A stretch of 34,993 nt of DNA. Origin: Sphingomonas sp. PAMC 26605 (GTDB lineage Bacteria; Pseudomonadota; Alphaproteobacteria; Sphingomonadales; Sphingomonadaceae). The stretch lies in assembly GCF_000241485.1 (NCBI RefSeq), contig NZ_JH584244.1:26625-61617 (forward strand), read 5' to 3'. The position numbers and the translations under genes are program-made. Under the pieces are notes generated by a model. The model was not told the DNA's origin, ran no database searches, and worked only from the letters and a program-made list of their open reading frames with translations. Numbering within the stretch: position 1 is the first letter of the stretch; each line of letters opens with the position of its first letter. This document shows, in pieces, positions 8,065-15,513 of this stretch.

Positions 8065-8341
8065 TCATTTCCACGCCAGTCTGCCCGAGGAAGCCTTCGA
8101 TCGGTTGCCCGGCGCCGAGGGCGGGCAGGACTAGGCGGTGGAGTTGCGCGACATCGGATGGGCCCTCGGCGAGCTCAGTGCAAACCACCGCGATGCGGTA
8201 CTGCTTGCCGGAAAGGGCGTGTCGATCGAGGATGCAGCATGCCAGCTCGCTATCCCTGAAGGCACATTCAAGAGCCGGGTTGCGCGCGGCAGGATGCGTC
8301 TCCGCAAACTGATCGAGGACCGCGATGCCCGGCCGCTCTAG
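8065..8341 (+). pseudogene. ECF sigma factor remnant (region 4), in-frame TAG
   Basis: The frame from 8138 encodes VELRDIGWALGELSANHRDA, VLLAGKGVSIEDAACQLAIP, EGTFKSRVARGRMRLRKLIE: the sigma region 4 helix-turn-helix typical of ECF sigma factors. Immediately upstream in the same frame is HASLPEEAFDRLPGAEGGQD followed by TAG, then AVELRDIG; the pre-TAG part matches the linker usually found between regions 2 and 4 of ECF factors. Region 2 (the -10 binding part) is not found upstream. So this is a decayed sigma gene: N-terminus missing and a nonsense codon in the linker. No anti-sigma gene is next to it. Confidence 0.7.
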
Positions 8342-8652
8342 CAAAACGTGCGCAAGGACAAACCCCGGGGACGCCGTCAGTGGGAAGGAGCGATGATCGG
8401 ATAACCGGTTGGCTTCGCGATCCAGCTAGGCGCGCCGTGCGTCGATTTTGATACCCCTCACGTTCATGGCGAGCAGTTGCCAGCGCCCAAGGTGCTGGCC
8501 GATTTCACGACGCAGGCCCGACCCGGTATCAACACCTTGATATTGCGTTTGCGGTCGACGAACGGTGGTTGGAAAATGATACCATTGACGCGCGCGGGTA
8601 TAAATGTCGCGAACGACAAACCGATCAACTGATTTACGAAAGAGGACGAAGA
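8342..8652. other. Intergenic stretch, no gene seen
   Basis: About 310 nt between the sigma remnant and the next small gene. A minus-strand open frame (8426-8659) ends in REIGQHLGRWQLLAMNVRGI but has no recognised domain and runs over the start of the next gene. I regard it as non-coding or as a relic. Confidence 0.35.
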
Positions 8653-8886
8653 ATGTCATTTTTGGATGAGCTGCTGGAGGGCGGCAGCACGTACCGGGTC
8701 AAGGCAACTGAAGGCGGGGCGGTATTCCAGCCGATTAGCGATCGCGATGACGACCTGGACGCATTTCAGGATATTGTGGGGCAGATCGAGGACAATGAGG
8801 GTGATGGCTACGAGGTGTTTCTCACCCATCCGCTTAGTACGCACGGACGCAACCTAATCGATCGCATTGTGATAACGATCGACTAA
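8653..8886 (+). CDS. Small acidic protein, unknown function
   Basis: 77 residues from the ATG at 8653, chosen because GAGGA lies 6-10 nt upstream; the frame is open further 5' but without coding character. The protein is acidic (SDRDDDLDAF, GQIEDNEGDGYEVF) and ends NLIDRIVITID. No signal peptide or membrane segment. Family not recognised. It lies just outside the mobilisation genes and could be chromosomal or element-borne. Confidence 0.55.
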   Translation: MSFLDELLEGGSTYRVKATEGGAVFQPISDRDDDLDAFQDIVGQIEDNEGDGYEVFLTHPLSTHGRNLIDRIVITID

Positions 8887-8952
8887 CCGTGGCGGGTCAA
8901 GGCGGCAAAGATCTGGTTTGTTACCCTGGCGCGACACGCTCCACTCCGATTC

Positions 8953-9222
8953 CTAGGTTGCGGAGATTGTGGAGAGGTGTTGTGCGACTGCTTGGGCGCC
9001 GTGAGTGCCAATGGCCGATGCGATAGTGCGGGCCTCTGACTTTTCCATCGCCGGGATTTTGACGCGATCGAGAGCGGCGAGAAGGGCAGGGCGCCCGGCA
9101 TCGCGTGCAGCAAGCTCAGCGGCCTTTGCCTGCTCAGCGAGTGAAGCAAGTTCCGCCATAAGAGCTTTTTGCCGCGCTTCGATGGTAGCGAGATCGACAG
9201 GCTTGGAGGAGGGACGGGGCAT
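8953..9222 (-). CDS. TraC-like small conjugation accessory protein
   Basis: 89 residues from the ATG at 9222, with AGGAGA about 9 nt upstream. The open frame extends far 5' but that part covers the oriT region and is not coding-like. The protein begins MPRPSSKPVDLATIEARQKA and forms a heptad-rich helix (LMAELASLAEQAKAAELAA), resembling the small TraC proteins encoded divergently from relaxase genes in Ti-type systems, which are thought to help relaxosome assembly. Similarity is of general kind (size, N-terminal basic PSSK, coiled coil, location), so the name is tentative. Confidence 0.65.
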   Translation of the reverse strand: MPRPSSKPVDLATIEARQKALMAELASLAEQAKAAELAARDAGRPALLAALDRVKIPAMEKSEARTIASAIGTHGAQAVAQHLSTISAT

Positions 9223-9566
9223 ATGCGTGGTCTCCTGGGGTAGTGAAACAGGGGGACATAATGTCTGAGGTCGGCTGAGATTTCTAGGATGATCGATAGC
9301 ACCCGGATCATTAAAAACTGAAGCAAACAACGCGCGCCGAAGGCGCACTGTGTTCAAGGTTGATCCAACAGAACGTAGACGGGGCGGCGTATGTTTGGTG
9401 CGTGACATGTCGTCCTGTTGCTCCTGCTCCGCGTCTGTGAGATGATGCAAGGTGTGGGAAGGAGTGGCAGGTCCATGGGAAGTAAATATAAGGGATGGCA
9501 GGATATGCCTCACGCCACCAATGTCGGACGTTGGTTTATGAGGTTCCGCTGCTCGGGGCTCTCAAG
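9223..9566. other. Candidate origin of transfer (oriT) with nic-like site and inverted repeat
   Basis: This 344-nt region lies between the divergent TraC-like and RHH-MobC genes, the usual oriT place. TGGCAGGATAT at 9496-9506 equals the core of Agrobacterium T-borders; its complement ATATCCTG-CCA carries the P-type nic consensus (ATCCTG then C), predicting a nick on the minus strand between 9499 and 9498. Eleven nt to the right is ACCAATGTC-G-GACGTTGGT (9517-9535), a 19-bp inverted repeat with one mismatch pair, on the 5' side of nic as in RP4-type oriTs. Other repeats: ATGATC...GATCAT (9289-9311) and GCGCC-GAA-GGCGC (9334-9346). Polarity predicts that the relaxase and virB side enters the recipient last. 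Confidence 0.7.
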
Positions 9567-10148
9567 ATGAAGGTTACGGTCCGGCTTAGCGACGTTCTCA
9601 CCGCGGAGATTGATCGTATCGCTGTGGCGTCTGGACAGACGCGCAGTAGCTGGATCACGGCTGCGCTAACGGAAGCTGCGCTCACACCGGAGAGCCGAAG
9701 CGTACCGGTCATGCCGGTGCAGGGGAGGGGCCACCCCGACGACTACATCCGGGTGACGGTTCGCCTCAACCGCAGTGAGATGGAGGCGATCGATACCGTT
9801 GCCGCGCCGATGCGCCTGACCCGCAACGAGTGGATCAAACGCACGATCCGCTGGCAGCTTTGGGACAGGGCCGCGCTGCTGCGTCTCGCGCCGGCGACGC
9901 AAACCGAGATCGGGAAAGTGCGGAAGCAGGTTCTCGCGATCGGGCGAAACATCAACCAGGCGGTCCACGCAATGAACGCGGCGAACCAGCCGGAAAGCTC
10001 GCTCGACATAGCTCGCATCGCCGGCTCCTTCATGGAGACATGCGCTGAGTTGCGCACCCTTTTGATCGAGGCGCGTCGCTCTCTGGCATCCTCGATCGGC
10101 GGGGAAATCGGGTACTGGACCCGCAAGGATGAGGCACCGGGCGAGTGA
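9567..10148 (+). CDS. Tandem ribbon-helix-helix / MobC mobilisation protein
   Basis: 193 residues from the ATG at 9567. Residues 1-37 (MKVTVRLSDVLTAEIDRIAV ... SSWITAALTEAAL) form a ribbon-helix-helix unit, and residues about 65-102 repeat it (IRVTVRLNRSEMEAIDTVAA ... NEWIKRTIRWQL). A MobC-like segment follows (GKVRKQVLAIGRNINQAVHA, about residues 122-141). RHH proteins bind DNA as dimers; two units in one chain would give a built-in pair. MobC-type proteins assist strand separation at oriT. It is first in the mobilisation operon; its stop overlaps the relaxase GTG start (GTGA), so translation is coupled. The 19-bp inverted repeat just upstream is its likely target (inference). Confidence 0.85.
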   Translation: MKVTVRLSDVLTAEIDRIAVASGQTRSSWITAALTEAALTPESRSVPVMPVQGRGHPDDYIRVTVRLNRSEMEAIDTVAAPMRLTRNEWIKRTIRWQLWDRAALLRLAPATQTEIGKVRKQVLAIGRNINQAVHAMNAANQPESSLDIARIAGSFMETCAELRTLLIEARRSLASSIGGEIGYWTRKDEAPGE

Positions 10149-11671
10149 GCTTTCGTCTCTCCCCCGGCACCATGGAGTCGATGGCAGGCGTCTTCGCGCC
10201 TCCCAAAAAGTACCGCATGGGATCTGGTGGCGGTAGCGCCAAAGTCCCGAAGACCGGGGGCACGATCCTCGGCATGGCCGTCGCATCGATGTTCCCGAAA
10301 CCGGCAAAATCATCCGGCGGATCACGCCGTAGTGCGCAGGCAAAACATGCGTTCGGAGGCGGGTCGCAGACCCGTATGAACAACCGCGCTGTGATGACGG
10401 CCGACCGTACTTCACGTCGCGCACCCGAGGCCGTTGTGCGGATCACAGGGCGCCAACATGGCGGCGGCCATGTCCTCGCGAACTTCTCCTACATCAGCCG
10501 CCTGGGCCACGGCGATGAGAGCGAGCTCGGTCTGGAAACGAGCGAAGGCGAGGTGTTGCGCGATGGCCGCGAGATGCAGTTGCTCGCGAAGGAATGGCAC
10601 GGCTGGGAGATGGACGGCGACGCCCGGAGGAAGGGTGCGACATCGATTTCGATGATCCTATCGATGCCAACCGGCACCGATCCAGATCGCTTGAAGGATG
10701 CGGCGCTGGACTTCGCGAAGGAGGAATTTGCCAATCGATCGTGGGTCGCATCGCTCCACGTCGATCGCGAACATCCGCACGTTCACCTGACGATCGCGCG
10801 CCGCGATCATGATGGCCGGCGCTTCCATCCGAACCGCGACGACCTCTTCCGGTATCGCCAGCGCTTCGCTGAAAAGCTGCGCGATCGCGGCATCGAGGCG
10901 AACGCCACGCCCGCCCGTGCGCGCGGCATCGACCCCAAACATGAGCCGATCGCCGCGGTGAAAATGCGCAAGAAGGGGCAAGTGCCTGAGATCGACAAGA
11001 GCCGTATCGCGCGTGCCGAGCGGCTTCGCGCGGAGGGTCGCGAAGACCCTGTTATCGCGATGCTCGCGAGCCGACAGGCGACCGTTCGCGCAACCTACAC
11101 ACGATCGATTGCGGAACTTTCGACGTCGCTTTCGGCCGTCGATCAACACGTCGCTCGGAGCCTCGAACGGTTCGTCGCGACGATGCCCGAGCCCGAACCA
11201 AACTCAGTCAGGGCATTGCGTGAAGCCGCAGAGCGGGGTGTTGAACCGCGTGTCGAACCAGCACCGAAGCTATCAGTTGGCCTGGACGTTTCCCCGACGT
11301 CCGAAGCCCCTAAATCAATCTCGACCGTTGAGCGGATGCGGGCATTGCACGCAGAGCTAACTGCCCGCAATGAGCGCCGCAGCCTTACTCCGACGCCCGC
11401 TTCTGACCAGGACAAGCCGCAACCGTCCAAGGTAGCATTGCGCGTTCAGGAGCTTCTCAAGAGCGACCAAAGCCGGAAAGACGAGGCTGTCGAAAGCAAG
11501 CCACCCGAGGATCCGAACGAGCGCATCCGCGCCCTCCTGGACGAGGTAGTCGAGCCTACCCCAGCGATGGACCTCGATCAGGCAAATGCGGTCCTCCGAC
11601 GGGCCGAGGAGCGAAATCGGGAACGGCTCGACCGCGATCGGGCGAAAGATAGGGATGGGCCAAGCCGATGA
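10145..11671 (+). CDS. MOB_P (VirD2/TraI-like) relaxase
   Basis: 508 residues, GTG start at 10145 overlapping the previous stop. The relaxase domain follows a basic N-terminal extension of about 95 residues: GGGHVLANFSYISRLG puts the candidate nicking tyrosine at Y116 (motif I), and HVDREHPHVHLTI (about residues 205-217) is motif III, the HxDxxHxH metal-binding set. The C-terminal half is charged and Pro-rich, ending in an arginine-rich tail (RERLDRDRAKDRDGPSR), which fits a T4SS secretion signal. Relaxases cut oriT, stay covalently on the 5' end and are pumped by VirD4 and VirB to the recipient. The long N-terminal extension is unusual; initiation downstream (for example M10 or M13) is possible. 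Confidence 0.93.
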   Translation: MSFRLSPGTMESMAGVFAPPKKYRMGSGGGSAKVPKTGGTILGMAVASMFPKPAKSSGGSRRSAQAKHAFGGGSQTRMNNRAVMTADRTSRRAPEAVVRITGRQHGGGHVLANFSYISRLGHGDESELGLETSEGEVLRDGREMQLLAKEWHGWEMDGDARRKGATSISMILSMPTGTDPDRLKDAALDFAKEEFANRSWVASLHVDREHPHVHLTIARRDHDGRRFHPNRDDLFRYRQRFAEKLRDRGIEANATPARARGIDPKHEPIAAVKMRKKGQVPEIDKSRIARAERLRAEGREDPVIAMLASRQATVRATYTRSIAELSTSLSAVDQHVARSLERFVATMPEPEPNSVRALREAAERGVEPRVEPAPKLSVGLDVSPTSEAPKSISTVERMRALHAELTARNERRSLTPTPASDQDKPQPSKVALRVQELLKSDQSRKDEAVESKPPEDPNERIRALLDEVVEPTPAMDLDQANAVLRRAEERNRERLDRDRAKDRDGPSR

Positions 11672-12849
11672 GTGGGGATGCAGGACCCGTGGCGATTGCT
11701 GCCGTGCTTGATGCCGTCACGCTGTTGCGAGGCGAGATGGCGGCAATCACAAGGAGCAACGCGCGCATCGAAGCAGGGCATAAGGAGCTACATCAAAGGC
11801 TCGACACTATCGAGGCCGCACAGGCCGAACTCGCCAACGTAGCACCGTTCCTCCAGAACCATTTCGGCAAAACGGTTGAGGGCAATGAGGCACTTGGCAT
11901 GACCCTCGATGCAATCGCCACGGTCGTAGCCGCTCTCGCTAGCGATAATGAAGCGAACCACGCTGAAGCTACCGCGGCCCGGGAGAAGATCCTTGGACAC
12001 CTGACTGGAGCGACCGGAGGGTTACGCGAGGCGATCGATGCCGGTGTGATGCCCCTGACTGAGCTGATCGATACCCGCCTGAAGGCGAACGACGCGGCAG
12101 CACAGGAAGGAATTGCGGACGTCAAAAGGGGACTATCGGGCATTGCTGAGGTCGCCGAGAAGATCATCAGGGACGGATCATCCGCGCGCGAGCAGGCCAA
12201 AGCGGACCTCAAATCAACCGGAACGGTTATCGCGTTCACGCGCGCGGCCGTCCTTGGAGACCACGCGCCGCTGCCGGTCATCGTTGATGATCATCCCATG
12301 CTGGAGCGCTACATCCTCCATCAACGCCCAGACCTTACATCCAGCGAACGCGCCCTGGTCGAATGGCGTAAGGTGATCGCAGCGACCAGCGCGGAAGAGC
12401 TTATCGCTCTTCTCAATAAGCAGCAGACCCCTTCGCCAACCGACACGCCAGAATCCCGCCTGCTTCGGTATCGCCTGGCCGCCATCACTCGAGCGAAGAT
12501 CGAAGAGCGCGGAGGAGTGCCGCCGCTTCGGCCGACCACGACCCGGGCGACGGATCGATCAGCCGGCACCGGCTACTTGCGAAACCAGGAACTCGCCGCG
12601 CTCTGGCGGCAGGGCGAAAGCACCGAGCTATATGCCGAGCCCGAACTGGCGGGCGCGCTCGACATCTTCGACGCCCTTGACGATAAGATAGCGCCTTCAG
12701 CGCCCGACGCCTATCAGCCCGAGCTGAGCGCGCTTCACAGCGACCTGGCGAAACGCATCGAATTAGGCGAACGGCCCACGCTCCATGAGAGCCGTCCGAG
12801 CGCGCAACCCGACCGCGCTCCCACGATCGAGCCGAGCAAGGATCGATAA
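11668..12849 (+). CDS. Coiled-coil protein of the mobilisation operon, unknown function
   Basis: 393 residues. The ATG overlaps the relaxase stop (ATGA), so it is translationally coupled. Residues about 1-175 are heptad-rich helix (RLDTIEAAQAELANVAPFLQ, EATAAREKILGHLTGATGGL). A middle segment reads VDDHPMLERYILHQRPDLTS, SERALVEWRKVIAATSAEEL. The C-terminus is Pro/Arg-rich and ends DRAPTIEPSKDR. No catalytic motif and no membrane segment. Position right behind the relaxase suggests a relaxosome partner or a co-transferred protein, but the family is not recognised. Confidence 0.75.
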   Translation: MSGDAGPVAIAAVLDAVTLLRGEMAAITRSNARIEAGHKELHQRLDTIEAAQAELANVAPFLQNHFGKTVEGNEALGMTLDAIATVVAALASDNEANHAEATAAREKILGHLTGATGGLREAIDAGVMPLTELIDTRLKANDAAAQEGIADVKRGLSGIAEVAEKIIRDGSSAREQAKADLKSTGTVIAFTRAAVLGDHAPLPVIVDDHPMLERYILHQRPDLTSSERALVEWRKVIAATSAEELIALLNKQQTPSPTDTPESRLLRYRLAAITRAKIEERGGVPPLRPTTTRATDRSAGTGYLRNQELAALWRQGESTELYAEPELAGALDIFDALDDKIAPSAPDAYQPELSALHSDLAKRIELGERPTLHESRPSAQPDRAPTIEPSKDR

Positions 12850-13117
12850 GGCCGCGACCCAACGACGCCCTTTTCAACTTGGCCTCAAACCAGCGCCTAC
12901 ACGCACCAAGTCTGTCAGAAACTCCGCAAAAGACAAGTCCATCATCCATATCCTCGAACGGTAGGCTAGAAGGATCCTCAAAGCGATCCAACCATTGCCG
13001 GACCCGACCGCGCAAGATGTGAGCGTTTTCTCGATCGACTAACGCGCTGGCGATAGCAGCAGCCTGCATTGAATAACCGTAACCAGGCAGGCCCGAGGGG
13101 CAGCGATTGGTCTCCAT
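12485..13117 (-). CDS. Possible small gene antisense to the end of the mobilisation operon
   Basis: ATG at 13117 has a very good Shine-Dalgarno (AAAGGAA, 6 nt away), and the first 80 or so residues look coding: GYSMQAAAIASALVDRENAH, ILRGRVRQWLDRFEDPSSLP, FEDMDDGLVFCGVSDRLGAC. The frame then runs about 365 nt antisense into the coiled-coil gene, where composition becomes Arg/Ser-rich and shadow-like. Either the protein is real and long, or its original end was lost when it was joined to the operon. Family not recognised. Confidence 0.35.
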   Translation of the reverse strand: METNRCPSGLPGYGYSMQAAAIASALVDRENAHILRGRVRQWLDRFEDPSSLPFEDMDDGLVFCGVSDRLGACRRWFEAKLKRASLGRGLIDPCSARSWERGRVARSDGSHGAWAVRLIRCVSPGRCEARSARADRRRALKALSYRQGRRRCRARPPVRARHIARCFRPAARARRVPGFASSRCRLIDPSPGSWSAEAAALLRALRSSLE

Positions 13118-13485
13118 GGTCTTTCCTTTCTCAAATAGAGCCGAAGGCGATGTGCACATCGACTTCTGGCCCTCGCCGAGAGCGGGGGGTGAATGGGCAA
13201 AACCAGGGCCGATCGAGGGGGAGGGGGATCACCCGGCCTGCACCAGAGCGCAGCGCCGGGAAGGCTGGGGATACCCCCTCGATCGCCAAGCGGAGCGCTC
13301 GCGCGGAGACGGTCCAGCCCTTGCCCAGAGGGGGGATGCACCCCCCTCACTCCGCACCGCCAAAGGCGGTGCCACGAACGCTCGCCGGCCAACGGCCGCC
13401 AGCATTTCCAGAGGTAAGGCTGGGCGCTGTTTGTCGTATCGAGCACGGTTTTGTGCTATGAAGGCTCTCTTGAAAGGATCGCCCG
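13118..13485. repeat. Region dense in strong inverted repeats
   Basis: No gene seen. It holds CGATCGAGGGGG (13210-13221) paired with CCCCCTCGATCG (13274-13285); an 8-bp all-but-one GC hairpin GAGGGGGG-ATGCA-CCCCCCTC (13328-13348); GCACCGCC-AAA-GGCGGTGC (13354-13372); and CGGCC-AAC-GGCCG nearby. The cluster lies between the mobilisation operon and the fic module, and could be a structured RNA, a single-strand origin-like element, a terminator array or a protein-binding region. Confidence 0.65.
13431..13459 (+). promoter_or_regulatory. Candidate promoter and operator of the VbhA/Fic pair
   Basis: TTGTCG (13431) and TGCTAT (13454) are spaced by 17 nt, a weak sigma-70 type pair. AGCAC-GGTTTT-GTGCT (13442-13457) is an inverted repeat lying over the spacer and the -10, as expected for an autoregulated toxin-antitoxin operator. 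The antitoxin ATG follows 26 nt later with AAAGGA as Shine-Dalgarno. Confidence 0.4.
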
Positions 13486-13710
13486 ATGAACGTCGTATCG
13501 CCCATCACATCATCCACGCCGGCGATCAGCGCGGCAGAACGCGCGCGCCGGCTGAGCGAAGTAAACTTCGCTCGAGGCAGTGTTCGCTATGAGGGTGGGA
13601 TCCTCTCGGACGAGATCGAGGGCCTTAACGCGCGCTACGTCGCCGGCGAAATCACCAGCGACGAGCTGACGGCCGCGATCCTCGCATCAGACACTGTTCG
13701 CGCGGCTTGA
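13486..13710 (+). CDS. VbhA-like antitoxin of a Fic toxin
   Basis: 74 residues. The inhibitory signature of class I Fic antitoxins, SxxxEG, is present as SVRYEG near residue 32 (RGSVRYEGG), followed by the VbhA-type helix DEIEGLNARYVAGEITSDEL. In the Bartonella VbhA/VbhT pair the glutamate of this motif reaches into the Fic active site and blocks ATP binding. The gene precedes the Fic gene, with stop and TTG start overlapping, giving the expected coupled antitoxin-toxin order. Family call is strong on motif, size and context. Confidence 0.85.
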   Translation: MNVVSPITSSTPAISAAERARRLSEVNFARGSVRYEGGILSDEIEGLNARYVAGEITSDELTAAILASDTVRAA

Positions 13711-14765
13711 TTAGCCAGCGCGAAGCAGCCCTTACTTTTGCACGGGTTCGGGAGCTTCAACACGATCCTGTAAAAGGCCAGTTCGATGTGGCCCATCTTC
13801 AGGAAGTCCATCGCCGGATCTTCCAGGACCTGCCGGAACATCGCCCAGGCGAGTTCCGGCCGGACGCTCCGGGCCACTTCAAGAACCGCGAGCTGGAGGC
13901 TTCGAGCGATCGCGTCCTCGTACCCTATGCGCTCCGGCCCGAGATCGATCGCAATCTCGGACCGACGCTCGCGGTCCTCGACGGGGGCAAGGCGCTAAAA
14001 GGCTATGATATGCTGGAGATGTCCGAGGCCGTCGCACAGACCTATGCGCGCCTCGACTACCTCCATCCGTTCAGAGAGGGCAACAGTCGCACGCTCCGGA
14101 CCTTCACCGAGCAACTCGCCCGTGAAAACGGGCACAAACTCGACTGGGGCACGACGAACGTCACGCCTCAATCCCGCGACGCATTGTACATCGCGCGCGA
14201 CATGGCAGTGATCCAGCTTCGCAACCCGGGCATCTCGATGGCAGACGCGATGGCAGCGACCACGCGCGAGGATTACGAGCTCAAATACAAGATGGCGAGC
14301 CAGGTCGAACGCTACAAAAACGCCGATCCGCTCGAGGAAGTCGTCCGACGATCGCTCGAGCGGGGTCGCGAGCAGGAGCCATACGACCGGCGAATGTCGA
14401 TCAGGGAAGCGGCGCGCGAAATCGTCGTGATCGAGCCGATCGCCCAGAAGCAGGCAGAGCGGAACGTCGAAGAGATGCGGCTCGCTGTCCTACGGAAAAA
14501 GGAGCCCGCGGCCGAGCTGGACCGAGCGACCAACCTGCGCGACTGGGTTAGCCGCGAAGGTACGGTTTCCGCGCTGACCGACCGCCTGGCGAACGTCAGC
14601 AGCGGTCACATCACGATCAACCACGAACCCGGCGCATCGGCCCTAAACCGACTGACCGCCGTCGCCGACGGCATCAACCTGGAGCTGTCGAAGCAACGAA
14701 CCAACCCGACGCCGACGATAACGCCCCCGGTTCGGCAGATCGATCGGGGCGACATGGAGCGCTGA
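13707..14765 (+). CDS. Fic-domain protein (VbhT-like AMP-transferase toxin)
   Basis: 352 residues, TTG start at 13707 inside the antitoxin stop. The Fic domain covers about residues 25-200: FDVAHLQEVHRRIFQDL, HRPGEFRPDAP, LVPYALRPEIDRNL, and the active-site loop HPFREGNSRTLR (about residues 119-130). The consensus is HxFx(D/E)GNGRxxR; the second Gly is Ser here, a change seen in some active members. Fic enzymes move AMP from ATP to target proteins. Behind the domain is a charged helical part and a tail PPVRQIDRGDMER, very like the C-terminus of the LPD7 protein in the virB operon. No BID domain, unlike Bartonella VbhT, is recognised. A T4SS-exported effector or addiction toxin are both possible. 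Confidence 0.88.
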   Translation: MISQREAALTFARVRELQHDPVKGQFDVAHLQEVHRRIFQDLPEHRPGEFRPDAPGHFKNRELEASSDRVLVPYALRPEIDRNLGPTLAVLDGGKALKGYDMLEMSEAVAQTYARLDYLHPFREGNSRTLRTFTEQLARENGHKLDWGTTNVTPQSRDALYIARDMAVIQLRNPGISMADAMAATTREDYELKYKMASQVERYKNADPLEEVVRRSLERGREQEPYDRRMSIREAAREIVVIEPIAQKQAERNVEEMRLAVLRKKEPAAELDRATNLRDWVSREGTVSALTDRLANVSSGHITINHEPGASALNRLTAVADGINLELSKQRTNPTPTITPPVRQIDRGDMER

Positions 14766-14768
14766 GGG

Positions 14769-14789
14769 CTCCCCAGCTTACGCGGGGAG
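14769..14789. terminator. Possible bidirectional terminator between fic and the virB operon
   Basis: CTCCCC-(9 nt)-GGGGAG forms a 6-bp stem exactly in the 12-nt gap between the converging fic and membrane-protein genes (it overlaps the last codons of the latter). There is no T-run, so termination, if any, would be of imperfect type. Confidence 0.35.
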
Positions 14790-15512
14790 ATGCTCAAGCC
14801 GGGTCAAGGTGCCGCATAACTCTTCAGCGGCGCGACGCTCCCGGCCGAAGGCCAGGACCGTCGTATAGACCGGACTGTTGCGCTCGAACTGATAGCGGAT
14901 CTCGAGGAAAGCATCCTCGATCACGGTCGTCGTCGCCTTGGAACGACCGCCAAACGTATAGCCCCCGAAAATGCCGCCCGACACGCCGCCTAGCGTGAAG
15001 GATCCGCCATGACGGATGTTCGTGATCTGGGTCGCCTCGCGCTCGATGCCGACGTTGACGATCTGCGACGGGACAAGCCACAGCTCCTCATAATTGGTCG
15101 ACCGGTCGCAAATAATGACGTGGCCGTTGGCGGTCACCGCGATCGCGCCAGGGGCGCCCATCCACCAGCTCTGGCAGATGGTCACGCGCTCCGGGCCTGC
15201 CTGGAGCTGGCTGGCGAGTGTCTTCGCCGCGCCCTTGTACCGCACCGTCCGCATCGGCTTCAAAATCAGGCTGTTGACGACGGATGCGACAGCCTTCGCG
15301 ATGAAATACATGATGAGGCTGCCGACAATCACGTCGACAAAATGACCCATAACCAACGGGCCGATCGCGGAGAGACCGACAAGACCGAGGATGATCGCCA
15401 TCGGGACGATCGAACTGATCTTCTCGGTCTGCTCGACACAATGAAGGATCTCGGGATTGCTCCGGCGAATTTCAGGTCCCGGCCTCGTCACAGGTAGCAC
15501 TACGTCGTTCAT
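14778..15512 (-). CDS. Membrane protein at the end of the virB/virD4 operon, unknown function
   Basis: 244 residues from the ATG at 15512, 1 nt after the virD4 stop. Two hydrophobic helices lie at about residues 37-57 and 62-85 (MAIILGLVGLSAIGPLVMGH, VDVIVGSLIMYFIAKAVASV). The soluble C-terminal part includes CQSWWMGAPGAIAVTANGHV, and SFTLGGVSGGIFGGYTFGG, with strand-like alternation resembling a PH-like or small beta domain. Not a VirB family I recognise. Its position directly after the coupling protein suggests a role with VirD4, surface exclusion or regulation, but that is inference. Confidence 0.7.
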   Translation of the reverse strand: MNDVVLPVTRPGPEIRRSNPEILHCVEQTEKISSIVPMAIILGLVGLSAIGPLVMGHFVDVIVGSLIMYFIAKAVASVVNSLILKPMRTVRYKGAAKTLASQLQAGPERVTICQSWWMGAPGAIAVTANGHVIICDRSTNYEELWLVPSQIVNVGIEREATQITNIRHGGSFTLGGVSGGIFGGYTFGGRSKATTTVIEDAFLEIRYQFERNSPVYTTVLAFGRERRAAEELCGTLTRLEHLPA

Positions 15513-15513
15513 G

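Noticed and set aside
13039..13446. 135-codon minus-strand open frame through the hairpin region
   Set aside because: Translation is rich in Pro, Arg and Trp, produced by the G/C-run repeats, without a start site or motif.
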